From Isoetes taiwanensis (Eukaryota; Streptophyta; Lycopodiopsida; Isoetales; Isoetaceae): DNA of 64,000 bases. Below, in pieces: positions 1 to 13,099 of the stretch. The stretch spans positions 1 through 64,000 of the forward strand of contig JAJEKV010000128.1 of the NCBI GenBank assembly GCA_021234155.1, given 5' to 3'. Positions within the stretch are counted from its first letter, which is position 1. Every line of letters starts with the position of its first letter. Under the pieces are notes generated by a model that made no database searches, was not told the origin of the DNA, and saw only the letters and a program-made list of their open reading frames with translations. A program made the translations under genes and the position numbers.

Positions 1-1631
1 TGTGGTCCGGGGAATATCACGCTACTCATCACAGTATATTCTGGATCCCGATCACTATAGAATCTATCATTCATAGCCTTGTATACCCTTAAAGAATTGG
101 CAGCAGGGGGCATGGCCAAGTTATTCTCCTGCTTAGCCAGCATGAGTTAAACTGGTATCGCAGTGGCCTTAACCTATTGGGGCACCGCCACGGAACTCTT
201 GGGTGGTGCCGCGTGGCATCTAGTGGACCCTAACTTATATGACATAAACCTAACCCTAGACCTCTTTCCGGTACCCTGTACCCGGAGACTCACCTGCCTT
301 GCCGGAAACCCGTTTGAACATGGGTCACGTTAGCATGAGGTGAGGTCCGTGACAGTGGGCTGTTCTTGGAGGAGCAGTGACTTGTGGTCGAGAGACCATG
401 GAAGCGCCGGGATCTGGAGGGAGAGCTTGAGGGGCGGTATGTAGGATAAAGTAGTTGTGGAAGCTTATCACGGAATTAGCATTCGGGATATACTGGTATT
501 TATATCTAGAGTAGAGCCATCCCCTGAGGCCCATATTCCAACATCTTGAACCTAATCAAAGGAACCCTATTTGTTAGTTAGATTGTTATGATGGGATTAA
601 GATGTTCTTCTTATCGATTATTCTCATGATGTGATGATTATGTGTTGATGGTTGATCATGTTTGCTCCTCTTGTATTTGGGAAGGGGGTAGAGACCTAGG
701 GCCATATGTAGTATGTTCCTAGAGTAGATCCTTAGTTCCTAGTTCGCGACTGTGCATAGGAGCCCACCCGGGCTATTGAGGCTATGATATGACTCGGCAC
801 CCAGGATACTTGGGCTAGAGGAAAGTGGAGGGAGGATCCAGCAGGAGGTGGGGGCCGGGGGATCCATAGTGGGCTATGGCTTATGAGTTGGGTCCTTAAA
901 TGTGGGCCGAGCATGGGTCAAGAACACCTCACAGGGCAATGGTGTTGCCACACTCTCGAGATGAAGTCTTGGCTTGGCTCGTTTGGGGGTTGTTCAGTGC
1001 AGATGGGTGTCCCGCCACGATTCTCTAGCATACGGCACCTCTAGACCAGGAGGGAGATGCAACCCTTCTGCCTCATCGGACCCGAGGGGAGATGCAACTG
1101 GGGAGTAGTCCCAGATGGGTGATGCCATGGGATTATAGCATTATCGGAAGGCTAGAGTCTGTCGAGCCTGATCTAGCCTATCTTATAAAGTATACCTGGA
1201 GGAGGCGGATGGGTGGTCCAGCCTTCAGCCATTGTTCTATGCCAGCCCTCGCCATTGCCATGGCTCGATGCGCTCTATCTTGAGGAGCCCCTGCCCGATT
1301 GATCCCACCCTCACTTGCAGTGCGGCGAGGGTAGGCCTCTCTGTTTTATGGTTTGTGATTATCATCTATGCATTTGGTTTTATGTGCGATGCACTACCCT
1401 CGAGGTAGTTGTGTTGTATGTTTTATGCTAGCCCGTTACGGCGTGTTATATAAACTACATTTGTTATAGGGGCCCATAGGGGAAGAGCGGCATAAGACAC
1501 CTTGATGTTCCCTCCCAGCTAAGAGTTACACCTCGAGAGTCAAGGTGAGCGAAAGAGCCCATGCGGTTCTTGGGGATGGGGATTTCTGCGGGTATCTGGT
1601 GGGCCGTATGTTTAGCGGGGGAAGCGTCACA
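1..1631 (+). repeat. 5' LTR of the gypsy element
   Basis: Bases 1-1631 match 11299-12952 along their whole length (for example the shared block around CATTCATAGCCTTGTATACC near 68 and 11370, and the block ending GCGTCACA). The LTR starts TGTGG and ends GTCACA, the expected TG..CA. It is followed at once by a tRNA-iMet-like primer site. Differences from the 3' LTR include many one- to three-base indels. Window base 1 coincides with the LTR start as judged from the other copy. Confidence 0.9.
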
Positions 1632-1632
1632 A

Positions 1633-1650
1633 TGGTATCGAGCCATGTTC
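1633..1650 (+). promoter_or_regulatory. Primer binding site, tRNA-iMet type
   Basis: TGGTATCGAGCCATGTTC starts two bases after the 5' LTR. It resembles the complement of the 3' end of plant initiator tRNA-Met (TGGTATCAGAGCC..), with one base missing after TGGTATC. This is the usual primer for plant Ty3/gypsy elements. The position and match fix the LTR boundary. Confidence 0.8.
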
Positions 1651-4600
1651 TTGGTTGACCAAGAACCTAACTTGACCATAACCATGAAGTAGTCTAACGG
1701 GCCTATGGGAGGTGAAATGAACATTTCCACCTTGAACCCCTTGGAAATGGGGAAAAATTTTCTCCTGGTGAGTGGAGTTCGAGGGATTTAGGTTAGAGGT
1801 GTTGAATTGAAGGTTGAGTGAGTCAAACTCATCTTCTAGTAAATTTGAAGTGAAAATTATGCATCTGCATCAAATTTCACCTAAAATGGGTCGAAGAATC
1901 ATGCCAATCGGAGACCCGGTGAAAATGGGCATAAATCCATAATTAACACCTCAAACCATTAGGAAAAATTGAAAATTACAGATTATAATACGAATTTTAG
2001 TATATATTTTAATAATTAAATAACTATTAAATAGGGTTGCAATTAATAAGGGGGCTAATAAATAGGGGTAATGATGATAGGAGAATATTCTAAGGGACCC
2101 TCCTCTTTAAATATCTGACACCTCATTTTCTCTCTCCAACCCCACACCTCCCACCTCTCTCTTGACCAGCCTATCCCCACACGTTTTCTAACCCAGATTT
2201 AAGTATGGCGGGGACCAAACAGACCTCAGGGAGCGGGGACGGCCCCACACTCTTGATGGCGAACCTAGCGGCGGGGTGCCATGTGAAGATGATACGCACC
2301 TCACATTTACCCAAGAAGGGAGAAGAGGCTTCCCCTACGGCCCGGCGGCCAGCGTGACGAGTGGTACCACGATCTTTGAAACAGCCCTAAGTCGGCTGGC
2401 ACACAAAAAAGCAAGCGAATCTACGCCCGCCGGGGGCCCTGAGACACCCGAAGTGGAAGAAGCGGAAGGAGGGCCAGGCCAGCCAGCCAGGTGGGCCAAT
2501 GGGCCTTAGCCGGTGCCCAGAAAAAGAGACAGGAGAAGGTCGAGTGGCGGAGGAGAGGGCAGCAAGGAGGAAGAAGGGAGGCCGGGAGGAGGGCCCGAAG
2601 CAGCCGAGGCTGAAGGACAAAAGCAGCCAGTCCCCGTAGGAGCCGTGCGTCTTGTAGGAGCCTCCCGTAGGAAGAGGAGGCGAGTGGAAGAAGTGGTGGA
2701 GGAGGAAAAGGAAGAGCGGAGGAGGAAGGGAAATGGGAGCAAGACCACCTTATCCGGTGTAGCCCGAGCCACCTAGGTGGTAAAGCAGCTGACGGCCCGA
2801 GCCTTCGCCTTGAGACCCGCCTGGCCTTGCGTACTCCGAGGCATGCCGAAATCTGCCAGCCGTGGGTGGTGAGGTACTGAGATTAATTGCGGTGACGTCG
2901 GCCAGACGGTGGAGGGCGGCATGAAGAACCAACCCAAGCGCGCCCGCCCGCGGCCGAGGCCCAAGAGGAGTCCACCATGGGCTCTGTTCCCTGCCTTGCG
3001 AGTTTTTGGGAGATTATTTTCAGCAGTGCACTAATCTCGATTAGGAAGAAGCGCCGTTTAGCAGCTTATCACGGAGAGTGATAAGCCGATAAATCCTGAG
3101 CTATGGGTGGCACGTCCTTACAACTTTCAGGTGTTGCAAGAGTGGCGTGAGCCGAACTCACCCAGGTTGTTTTGAGGGAAAGGAACCTCTGGCGCGATCC
3201 ACGCGAAGAAAATTTGACCCTCATGCCAAGGACATCCCTTGGCGTCGCATCCATAAAGGCAGCCCTTGAGGATGCAATTTTGTCAAACTAATGTAATTAT
3301 TTTCTATAAATATAAAGTTTTGTGTAAAAGCGTACAATAAATATAAAGTAGGTGTAAAACATGTTTAAGTAATTAAATAGGAAAATTAAAAATTTTTAAA
3401 AGGAACGAAATCGGTCCGTCGCCGAATCTTTCACCATCCATGAGACGCCATCATTTATTCCGATTTAAAAATTTTAAGCTAATTCATGTCCAATTAAATT
3501 AAGTAAAAAGTTGCTAATTAAGTCAGGAATCATGCTAGAAAGTCATATTAGCATCTTCTAACACCCTAAAATTTTCCTAAAGGTTGAAATAATAGAAATC
3601 GGGTCCCGTCGGCGCCCGAATATCGCGCTGCATGACACTTAGACCCCAGCCCAGCCACAGCCACCGATTCCATGAGAACTTGCCTAAGCTTGATAATTTG
3701 ACCAACAAAAGCGCCATGTAGTGTTTCTTGCCTTGTTTTGTTTAGAAATTGCACTTCATGGTAGCTCAATTGGACATGAGGCCATAGATTTGAGTCTTTC
3801 CCATCAAGAACAGCATTGCAGACGAACGAGGCACCTAGTCTATAAAAAGGGGCCTCATTTGTCATTTCTCCCCATCAAAGTGCTCCCCCCCTTTGGCGTT
3901 TTTCTAGCTCCCTACTTATTTCCATCGGCCATTTTTTTCCTCTCTTCTGACCATCTGCTCAATGGCACCATCAAACTTTGTTAGATGGTACAATGATTCA
4001 ATCACATTAAGTGATTTTCTGTTGAAACAAGCCTTTTCATGTCTTTGATCATCTCTTTGATCTCCACGCCACCTAACGAGACTCCTTACTACAACCCGAC
4101 ATCATTTGTCAATATGATGGCTCATTTTGCAGGGGAGGTAGACACTGCCACTAGGGGAGAAATGGAGTCTCATGAACACCCTTGCCCAAGCCATAGGTGG
4201 GGATCAAGGGGCAAGTAGTAGGTTGTAGGATAGGACGCGAAACATGCCGGTTATGACACTACATCATGACGCCAAATTAAGTCTCAAACCGCACTTTGTA
4301 TTCATCGCGTTAAGCGATCCAACCAACGGGCGGGCGTCCATTCAACCCTTGGATTTGGCTCCTCTCACTTTCGAAGGCGGCCAGATAGGTATCCTCGAGA
4401 TCCCGAAGCTTGTATAATCTGAATACCATGGGTCTACATGGAAACACCTAGGCGCAGATGCGGCGGACTAGCAGAAGAAGGAAGAGACGAAACAGAGATA
4501 AAGCGAGGCAGAAGGATGGAAACAAGCTCGGCCCAACCACGAGGAAGCTAAAAGAAGCGAGACGAACCTTCAATAGGCATCGGCCCCTCTGATGATCGTA

Positions 4601-5640
4601 GGCGGAAGGAGTATATATTCGCCACAACATCATACACTGTTGCGAAGAGAACTTGCCAGGATGGGCGAATCACGGGACTGTGGCGCAGAGGAGCAGGTGG
4701 CGACTTCGCCCTGACTACTCCTACCAGGAGATCCCGGTAGCGGCGACATTCCTGTCTGAGGCTCGCTACCGGATATCAAGCATACAGCGTGAATGGCCGG
4801 ATGTTTCACTTAGCAACCAACTTAGAGCATTCAGAGAATTTGAGGAGATCAAAGCAGGTTGTACAAAGTAGGGAAGGGGCCCAGAGATTCCGAAGGCCGA
4901 CCAGTCGCTCCGAGGAGCTGTCACCTTGAGGCATCTAGTAGCATTAATCTAGAAAACGCAACAACAATGTGGAGGGACCAAAAGAAGATCTTAAACCCAA
5001 TAGATATCGCCGGGCGGCGGGCAGGAAAAGGCAACTGGAGCCACGGGGCCACATAGGGGTAAATCGCTTCGAGGTACTATCTTCCGCCCCTTAGCCAAGG
5101 TCGGATGATAGTCTTTCTGAGTTCAGCCCAGAGGTGAAGAATCGGTGAAGCTCCTTATAAAAACTTTTACCGGGGGTTTTGGGCATCACGCCAAGATAGA
5201 TGTCGGAATGGACCATGTTATACTCTTTAAGAGAAGCGTAGCACTTCGCCCTCGACTTATGAGGGAGCCACCTCCCGAGATGCGCACTTGTGTGATGGTA
5301 GCGGCAATCTGCACGAGAACTACACCACCAGGTGGCAAAGAGCATTAGAGGAGGGTCAAGCGGCGAGAATCTTGCGAGAACATGGGAAAAGGGCACGGCA
5401 TACGAAAATCAAGAACTTCTTCAAGCGACATCATTGATGGAATTGTCTCATAAGATTTAAGTTATTGAATTTCTTTCTTAAAGTATTATCATGAAGTCTA
5501 TTAAATGTATTCCTATATACTAATTAATGTACTACTATGATGTTGACCTATAAATGAAGTTTTCATATGATTTCTTTTTGTGGCTAACAACAATTTAATT
5601 GTAAGCAATAATGATCATTTGCCTAACTTAATAACACGTA
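1651..5640 (+). other. Long 5' leader of the gypsy element, no recognisable gene
   Basis: About 4 kb lies between the primer site and the first recognisable gag sequence, much longer than a usual leader. It has AT-rich parts (1800-2100, 3290-3560, 5440-5640) and a GC-rich part (2200-2990) whose open frames on both strands are low-complexity (Arg, Glu, Gly and Pro rich) and look like composition artefacts. A TATAAAAAG box at 3841 and TTTAAATATC near 2106 are promoter-like but unproven. A captured host segment or an old nested insertion could account for the length; I recognise neither. Confidence 0.5.
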
Positions 5641-6900
5641 TTAATGACCAATACTTGCAGCAAGGAACTCAGAGTCTGGTCTTCTCGGGACCAAGACCGA
5701 CCATAGTGGGTACCAAGGAACTTGTTACGAGAGAGCAGGGAAGACTTTGAGCGGGATATGTCACGGAGAGTTAATGCAAGGTTGGTACAGATGAGGAATC
5801 GGATGCAACACCTCATCAAGCGGGCGACACCTCTCATGAATGCACAGGAAGATGGTCCTCGCCTCCACCTTGTGTTCCGGGTTGGTGGCGAAGTCCCTCA
5901 GCGGGGAAGGGGAGGGGCAACCACGGCAACGTCGGGGACAAGAGACGAAGAAGGAGAACCAGAGTCCATCATCATCGCCAGTTCCAGCTCATGAGATAGT
6001 TCTTCCAAAGGCATTTGCTCTGGCTCGGCCAAAGGAGTCCGACACACCTAAGGCAAGAAAAAGGGCAAGAAAAGACGGATGACTATCGTAAAAAAAGGTG
6101 GATAGTGCTATGAGCAATGTGTGGAAGACAAGGAAATGGGCGGTTTTGGGGAAAGACGGATCGCATGGAGGCTGAAGCATGGCGGATGAAATGGAAGAAT
6201 TTGGCAACTCATGGGGCATGAAAGACAAGGACATAGGGAAAGTTGCTACAGCTAACCTTATTGGACGGCAAGGATCTGGTGGAAGGGATATGCTAAGTCC
6301 AACAAGTTTGAAGAGGAATAATTAGGGGATTTAAGACCTTGCAAAGGCTTTTCATAAAGCACTATGTGCAGAGGTCTCATACTAGTAGAGATGATTCAAG
6401 TGAGTTTTGGGTTGAATCGGGAGTACCTTATCGCTGGCTAAGTATACGAAGAATTCATGAGACTTAGACTTCATGTCAGGAGTATCGAGAAAAGGCAAAG
6501 GGACACCTATATTGAGGGGTTGAACAGCAATATCAAGAGGCTTGTTAGAGCAATCAACCCAAAAGGTCAGTTCGCAGTAGAAGATAAAGCTATAAGTTTG
6601 GAGGAGGCACCAGCAACTCAGCAGAGAATGATCAACCTCTCAGGTAAGAGTTCAGGCGTATCGGGGACAATATCGGGGGTAAGCAATCAGCAGCTACACC
6701 ATGGGGAGCCAGCAGCAAGGTAGGGATAAGAGCAAAGCTTTTGGGGGCCGTAAGCCCGAGAATGCATCAGGGGAAGTGCTCTTAGGCGTCTCCCTAGACG
6801 ATCTGCAGAAGGAAAGAGAGGAAATGCATTGAGAAGAAGTTATGCTTCAGTGCTTCGCCTGAGGCACAGGACACATGATTGTCCATTCGTCATCTGGTCG
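5641..6900 (+). pseudogene. gag polyprotein remnant with zinc knuckle
   Basis: Two open stretches (5722-5994 and 6457-6723) read as charged helical capsid-like sequence. The second ends in a Ser/Gly-rich linker. At about 6850-6895 the frame reads Q-C-F-A-stop-G-T-G-H-M, which fits a damaged CCHC zinc knuckle (CX2CX4HX4C) of gag nucleocapsid. The protease and reverse transcriptase remnants follow directly. Frameshifts and stops separate the pieces, so no protein can be made from this copy. The gag assignment rests on order and the zinc knuckle, not on close sequence recognition. Confidence 0.6.
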
Positions 6901-7089
6901 GCCTTAGCTGAGCTTATGGATTGGGACTCCCCAATGTATGGCCGAGGACGATGAAAGTGTGAGGAGGCCCAGACTTCATAGATGGTGAGTGTCACATATG
7001 TGCAAACATTGAGTCGAGATGATATAGAGAATCAGTCAACTAAGTCATTGCTACGAGGGAATCATAGATAGTAAAAGCCATATGTAGTC

Positions 7090-10000
7090 CCTCATAGATC
7101 TGGTAGCTCTCATAATTTGCATCTCCTAGATTGGCTGCTCTAATGAAGAACAAGGTATTGAAGTCTAAGCCAAGGCACAAGTTATGGCAAAACGGCGCCA
7201 TCCGCACACTAAGGGAGGAGAAATCATCTTGACATAGACCTTAGTGGGGCTAAATGGCCGATGGGAGGCGTAAGTCATGGATATTGGAAGGTATGATCTT
7301 ATTGTGGGGATGGAATTCTTGAAACCCTAAAGCAGAATTGATTGTGACGGAATGAAGTCTCCATTGACGGCACCCGACGGCAAAAGAAGTTGATAGTGAA
7401 AGGTAAGAAGCTAGAATCCCTATGCGGTGTATTTCTTTGAAGCAGCTAAGGAAGAGTATAGAAAGGAATAAGGTGGATTACATCTTGAGGATGGAATCGA
7501 TTGAGCGAAAAAGGTGATGGAAGTGACAAAAGGGAAATCGTTGCCGGGCAAATAGCAAGGCTTATTTCAGAATTCAGGATGTATTTCGGATGAAATCCGG
7601 CAACCCACACCTTTATAGGGGTGTGGAATGTGAGATCACATTAGCTCCTGGATCTGGCCAAGCCCCCGAAAGAAGCCATACATAGAATGAGCATCCCGGG
7701 AGTTGGCGAGCTCAAAAACAAATGGAGGAATTACCGAGCTTGGTTTATAAGAGCAAGTGTGTCTCCTTTTAAGCACCTATACTTTTGTCAAGAAGAAAAG
7801 ATGGGAGCTTAAGAATGTGCATAGACTATCGCCAGCTCAATAAGCGATAAAAAGAATAAGTATGCATTGCCAAGGCGGATGACCTAATGGATCCAGCTAC
7901 AAGGGAGCAAAAGGTATTCTCTAAGATTGATTTAAGATCGGGATACCATCGGATAAGAATAAAGGAAGAGGACATCCATAAGACCCTTTGACGCGGTATA
8001 GGTCATTTTGAGTTTCTGATAATGCCCTTGGATTGTCGAGCAGCTCCATAGCGTTTATGTAAGCCTCATGAGCGATATCTTGAGAGACTTCTTGGATGAG
8101 TTTGTTATTGTCTTCTTCGGCGACATCCTAATCTCCACAAGTCCCTTGAAGAGCATTATCGAAATCCCTCCGGGAAAGTGTTGGAAAAGTTGAGGCGTCA
8201 TGGGTTGTATGGGAAGCTCTCTAAGTGCCACTTAGCCCAGCAAGTAGGGTGGAGTATTTGGGGCATGTAGTAACATCAGGGAATCTCCACGAGATCCATC
8301 TAAGATTGAGGCAATAGTTGATTGGCCCAGCTCAAAGGAATGTGGCGTAAGTAAGAAGCTTTCGGGTTGGCGGGATACCGCTGAAAGTTCGTGAAGGACT
8401 TTGCTAAGTGGCGTCCCCTCCGGACCTCACTAAGGCCAAGAAGATTAAGGATTGGGCTAGCCATTGGTTAGAGAAGTCAAGCTTCTTTTGAGAAGCTTAA
8501 AGAGGTTTTAACAACAAAGACGATTGCTTGTTCTCCCCGGATCCGAGTAAGGATAAGTTGATAGCAATGGATGCAAGCAAGATAGCAACAGGCAGTCTTG
8601 ATGCAAGAAGAAGGTAGTCGCCGCGACTCAAAGAAGATGAACGACGCCGAACAACGCCACCCAACCCATGATCAGGAGCTCCTAGCCATTGTCGGCATTG
8701 AGGATATGGAGGCATTATTTCTTTGGGAAGGAAGTTTCGGTTAGATACTGATCACGTATTCCTTGATCTTTTCACCCGACCCTCCTCAACTTAAGGCAAA
8801 GGAGGTGGATGGAATTCCTTGAGGAATACGATTTTGATATTATATAAGCCCAGTAAGCAATATTATTAAAGCAGATGCCCTCTCTAGGAGGCCATTTCGA
8901 ACAAGGGCGACGCATTGTATGTCACGATTTCCACTCTTCGAAAGTGAGTTTGGCAAGAAGATTGAAGAGTCCTTGCCAACGTATGTAGACTTCAAGGAGG
9001 TATGGGAAAAGTCTTTCCAAGGAAGCGGAAACGGATAAGGGCGAGCGGGAAGCCTTCAAAACATTATAAGAAGGAAGGCAACTTTGTTGTATCACAAGCA
9101 TAAGTTGTGTGTGCGAATCATCGAGGGTAAGGAAGTTAATTCTTCATGACACACATAACAGCCCAATAGCAGGGCATCTTTGGCTTTATGAAGACCTATT
9201 TCAAGATTCGAAGTAGCTACTTACGGCATGAAGAAGCGGAATAGCTGCATATATTCGGGATTGCCAGTTATGTCAGCAGACCAAGGCAGAGCAACTGCGG
9301 ATTCCGGGTGCTTTAGAGCCATTGGGGGTGCCAAATGCAAAGTGGGAGGTCATAAGCATGGATTTCATCACAGGTCTCCCTAGAACTCTTCGAGGCAAGG
9401 ATGCATTGATGGTTGTCGTAGATAAGTTATCAAAGATGGCGCATTTCGTGCCTTGCAAAACTACTGACACCGCATTAGATACTGCCAAGTTATTTGTAAG
9501 AGAGATTTTTAGACTCCATGGCATGCCTCGGGAGATAATATCGGATAGAGATTCTAAGTTCATGAGTGCCTTTTGGCAGGATCTCTTTAGCACCATTCGA
9601 CGAAGCTCTCCATGAGCACCCCGGCATATCATCCCCAAACAGATGGCAGACGGAAAGGACCAATCCGGATCATTGAGGACATGCTTGAAGCTATGTGTGG
9701 AACAAAAGCTGTCCAAGTGGGATGAGTACATTCACTTGGTGGAATTAAGCCACAACGGTGCAAGCGAGAGTCATCCCATGTCTCCTTTCATGGTGAACTC
9801 CACGCTACCGTTTAACCCCGGATACCTCGCACAATCCTCGTCCAAGGTAGAAGTGTCCCAACGATGTTAGGGGATATGCAAAATTAGTAGAGGAAGTAAG
9901 GGGTTATTTATTGGTGCAAGAAGTTAATTGAGAAGAGTGTAGCCACAAGCACAGGACCGTAAGGGAGTTTAAGGTGGGAGATACCGCCCGTTGAAGATCA

Positions 10001-10400
10001 AGGTGAAGCAAGCCAAGCTGCGGATTGGGAGCTGCAAGAAGCTTGCCCCTAGGTGGGGGCTGGGCCGCCTAAGATTTTAGAGAGAGTGGGCTCTCAAGCC
10101 TACAAGTTGGATCTTCCAGCCCATCTTAAGGTCCACAAGGTCTTCCACGTAAGTTTATTAAAAAGGCACAATCCTAACCCCGAGGAGGTTTTGGACACTC
10201 CAACCTTGTTGGAAATGACCAGGAGGAGCAAGTAGAAATAGTGCCCGAAGTTACTTCTTGATAAGTCATTCAAGAAGACTAGGAGGTCTCAGTTCCTCCA
10301 ATATTTGGTTAAGTGGGAAGCACTTACCCGTGGAAGATCGACATGGGTATTGAAGGTGATTTGGAGAAGCAATACCCGGAGTTCATGAAGGAGTTTGATG
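7090..10400 (+). pseudogene. pol remnant: protease, RT, RNase H, integrase, chromodomain
   Basis: Protease: near 7096 the bases encode L-I-D then S-G-S-S-H-N after a one-base deletion (the DSGSSHN active-site region), and YDLIVGMEFL follows at about 7291. Reverse transcriptase: FVKKK and RMCIDYRQLNK near 7786-7850, and a degraded active-site segment FVIVFFGDILIST near 8100-8140 where Y-V-D-D-I-L is expected. RNase H: THDQELLAI near 8670 and KADALSRRP near 8870. Integrase: WEVISMDFITGLP at 9343, VVVDKLSKMAHF and IISDRDSKF, so both integrase aspartates are visible. Chromodomain region: SLLKRHNP then QFLQYLVKWEAL near 10290. Frames change many times. Confidence 0.85.
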
Positions 10401-11298
10401 GGCTGAGTCGCCTCCGGCTTGGTGCGACCCGACTTGCCGTGGTTAGCTAGCATGTTGTTAGTTAGCTTTGAGCCCCGGCGCATGCATTCTAGTTAGGAGG
10501 GTGCATGTGCGGAACCTTGGATCGTGTGGGTGATGATGGGATACCTTTAAGGCATTCTCTGGCCACACGCGCCAAGAGGTGCGCATGACCATTAGGGTCA
10601 TGTGGTGAGGAATTAGGCATGGTGGGCGATGATGGGACATCGATGGGATGATCTCTATGCCACGATCGCGGCACGCACACCGGCCGTAGGAGGGTCATGG
10701 TGAAGCTTAAGTGATCATCTTGCGATGATGGGATCGTGAGGCGTTCCCCTAGCTGAAACCCTCGAGGGCATGATGCAATCGGGTGTACTCGATCCGGGGA
10801 TGGATGGCACAAGGTAGCACTCCATCATGGGCAATGATGGGAGCATCTTAAATGATCCCTAAGCTCAAATCCGAAAGGGCAATGATCTTGGGCAGGGTAG
10901 TAGGACAACCTTGAGCCAGTGGTTCTACCAAGGAGGTAAGGGGGTGGTCCCCTAAAACCACAAATTATTAACTAAACTAACGTAATGTGCTCCTTTTGCA
11001 ACAGCAAGTAGAAGGAGGACCTCAACGAGGCGTTCTACGAGAAGCTAGGGGGAGCCATAATTTAGATTATGAACCCTAATAACTCTTATAATAATGTTTG
11101 AAGTATCGTAGGAAATAAACCGTGTTAAGGCTATATAATTTTGTATAAGTACAAATATAGCCTAAAATTTTGACTTGAACTAATAAAAACTTGATTGCTA
11201 AGCTAAATTAAAGGTTACGACATGTTGTTTTGTTGCGGGTATAAGGTAGATTCGTCACCTTAGCGCAATGCTGAGGATGACATTGTCCTGGGGGAGAA
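10401..11298 (+). other. Spacer and polypurine tract before the 3' LTR
   Basis: No gene. From 10500 to 10880 the element GATGATGGGA or GCAATGATGGGA recurs at irregular spacing of about 80-120 bases, suggesting a decayed tandem repeat. From 11040 to 11230 the DNA is AT-rich. The segment ends in the purine run GGGGGAGAA at 11290-11298, immediately before the LTR TGTG. This is the expected plus-strand priming site. Confidence 0.7.
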
Positions 11299-12952
11299 TG
11301 TGATTTGTCGGGGGAATATAATAGCTATAAATACGTGATATTCACGGATCATTCACTATACAAGTCTATCATTCATAGCCTTGTATACCATAAGGGTGGC
11401 ACTAGGGGCATGGCCAAGTTATTCTCATAACTTAGCCAACCATAGGTTAAACCATTATCCACGTGGCCTTAACCTATTGGGGCACCGCCACCATAATGAC
11501 TCACCCGATTGGTGCCACGTGGCATCCTAAGTGGACCCTAACTTATATAGGCATAAACCCTAACCCTAGACCTCTTTCCAGCCCTAGCACCCAGAGACTC
11601 ACCTACTTGCTCGAAACCCCGTTTCGAACATCGTTCGTTGTGGCATAGGGTCGTGGGTGCCCAAGAGTGCCAGGTAGACTGTTCTTGGAGGAGGAACAAA
11701 GAGCTTGTGAGTCGAAGACCATGGAGGCCCCAGGATGCGGAGGGAGAGCTTCGGGAGCGGTATGTAGGATAGTAGTTGTGGAAGCTTATCTGGAATTAGC
11801 ATTCCAGATATGCTAGTATTTTATATCTAGAGTAGAGCCATCCTAGAGCCCATATTCAACATCTTGAACCCTAATCAAGGAACCCTAACTGTTAGTTAGA
11901 TTCGTATGATTAGGTTAAGATGTTCTTCTTATGATTATTCTCATGATGTGATGATTATATGTTGATGGTTGATCATGTTTGCTCCTCTTGTATTGGGAAG
12001 GGGGTAGAGACCTAGGGCCATATGTAGTATGTTCTAGAGTAGATCCCTTTAGTTCCTATTAGTTGCTGGCCTGTGCATAGGAGCCCACCCAGGCTATTGA
12101 GGCTATGATATGACTCAGCACCCGGATAACGGGCTAGAGGGAAAGTGGAGGGAGGATCCCCGCCGGAGTGGGGCTTCGGGGGATCCCATAGTGGGCTAGG
12201 CTTATGGTGATCACTTAGGTGTGGGCGAGCATGGGTCCGACACCTCCTCGGGCAATGGTGTTGCCACGGCCTCGAGAGCCGCAAGTCCGGGCTTGGCTCG
12301 CTTTTGGGGGTTCACTGGCAATTTAATCGCGTGTCGCCCGCGATTCTCTAGCCGCCTACGGCACCTCTAGACCCCGAGGGGGAGATGCAACCCTTCCCGC
12401 CTCATCTCGGACCGTGGAGATGCAACCCGGAGTAGTCCCGGATGGGTGATGCCATGGGATTATGTGATCCCGAAGGCTAGAGTCCCTGTCGAGCCCTGAC
12501 CTAGCCTATCTCGCGCAGTATGCACTGTGGAGGGGCGGATGGAGTGGTCAACCCTAGCCATTGTTCTATGCCAGCCTAAGCCATTGCCATGACTAGAGTC
12601 TGCTCTATCTTGAGGCCTAGCCCGGCCGGTCACCCTCCCCACGAAGTCCGAAGCGGGTAGGAGCTCTCTGCTTTTATGGTTTGTGATTATCATCTATGCA
12701 TTGGTTTATGTGCGATGCACTACCCTCCGAGGTAGTAGTTGTGTATGTTTTATGCTAGTTCTCGACGTATCGTTATCGCTTCATTATAGGAGCCCATAGG
12801 GGAAGGGCGCCGCAAGACACCTTTCAGAATTCCCTCCCCGCACTAAGAGTTACCCCGAGAGTGCGGGTGAGGCGGGGGCCCCATGCGGTTGCTTTGCCGA
12901 TGGGGATTTCTCGCCGTATATCTGGCCGTGATGTTTAGCTTGAGGCGTCACA
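11299..12952 (+). repeat. 3' LTR of the gypsy element
   Basis: Direct repeat of 1-1631, starting TGTGATTTGTCGGGGG and ending GCGTCACA. It is about 20 bases longer than the 5' copy because of scattered small indels. Differences cluster in C- and G-rich stretches (for example CTCTAGACC followed by AGGAGGG in one copy and CCGAGGGGG in the other). Confidence 0.9.
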
Positions 12953-12955
12953 CAT

Positions 12956-12982
12956 TCTCTCTCTCTCTCTCTCTCTCTCTCT
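12956..12982. repeat. (CT)n microsatellite
   Basis: A run of CT dinucleotides directly right of the 3' LTR. The same repeat closes the two LINE 3' ends at 17.1 and 18.1 kb. The gypsy element may therefore have landed at the CT tail of another LINE copy. Confidence 0.9.
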
Positions 12983-13099
12983 GCCAATAGTGAGCTGCAC
13001 TCAAATGGCATCAAAGAAATGCATACAAAGAAACATAAATCTCGACGGATTTCATGATGGCGAGGTAGAAATATCATTGAATACTATCTCGGCCGAACC

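Larger units (their letters stand above)
1..12952 (+). mobile_element. Ty3/gypsy LTR retrotransposon (chromovirus type), degenerate
   Basis: A full-length layout is visible: 5' LTR, primer binding site, long leader, gag remnant, pol remnant (protease, reverse transcriptase, RNase H, integrase, chromodomain), polypurine tract and 3' LTR. Integrase lies after reverse transcriptase and a chromodomain follows it, which is the Ty3/gypsy chromovirus order. The LTRs share the terminal inverted sequence TGTG..CACA. Coding regions are broken every 50-200 bases by small indels, so the copy cannot be autonomous as sequenced. The left end coincides with base 1 of the window, so the left target-site duplication cannot be seen. 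The right flank starts CATTC. Confidence 0.9.

Noticed and set aside
2276-2776. Overlapping open frames in a GC-rich part of the gypsy leader
   Set aside because: Open on both strands, low-complexity Arg/Glu/Gly/Pro content, typical of GC-biased chance frames.
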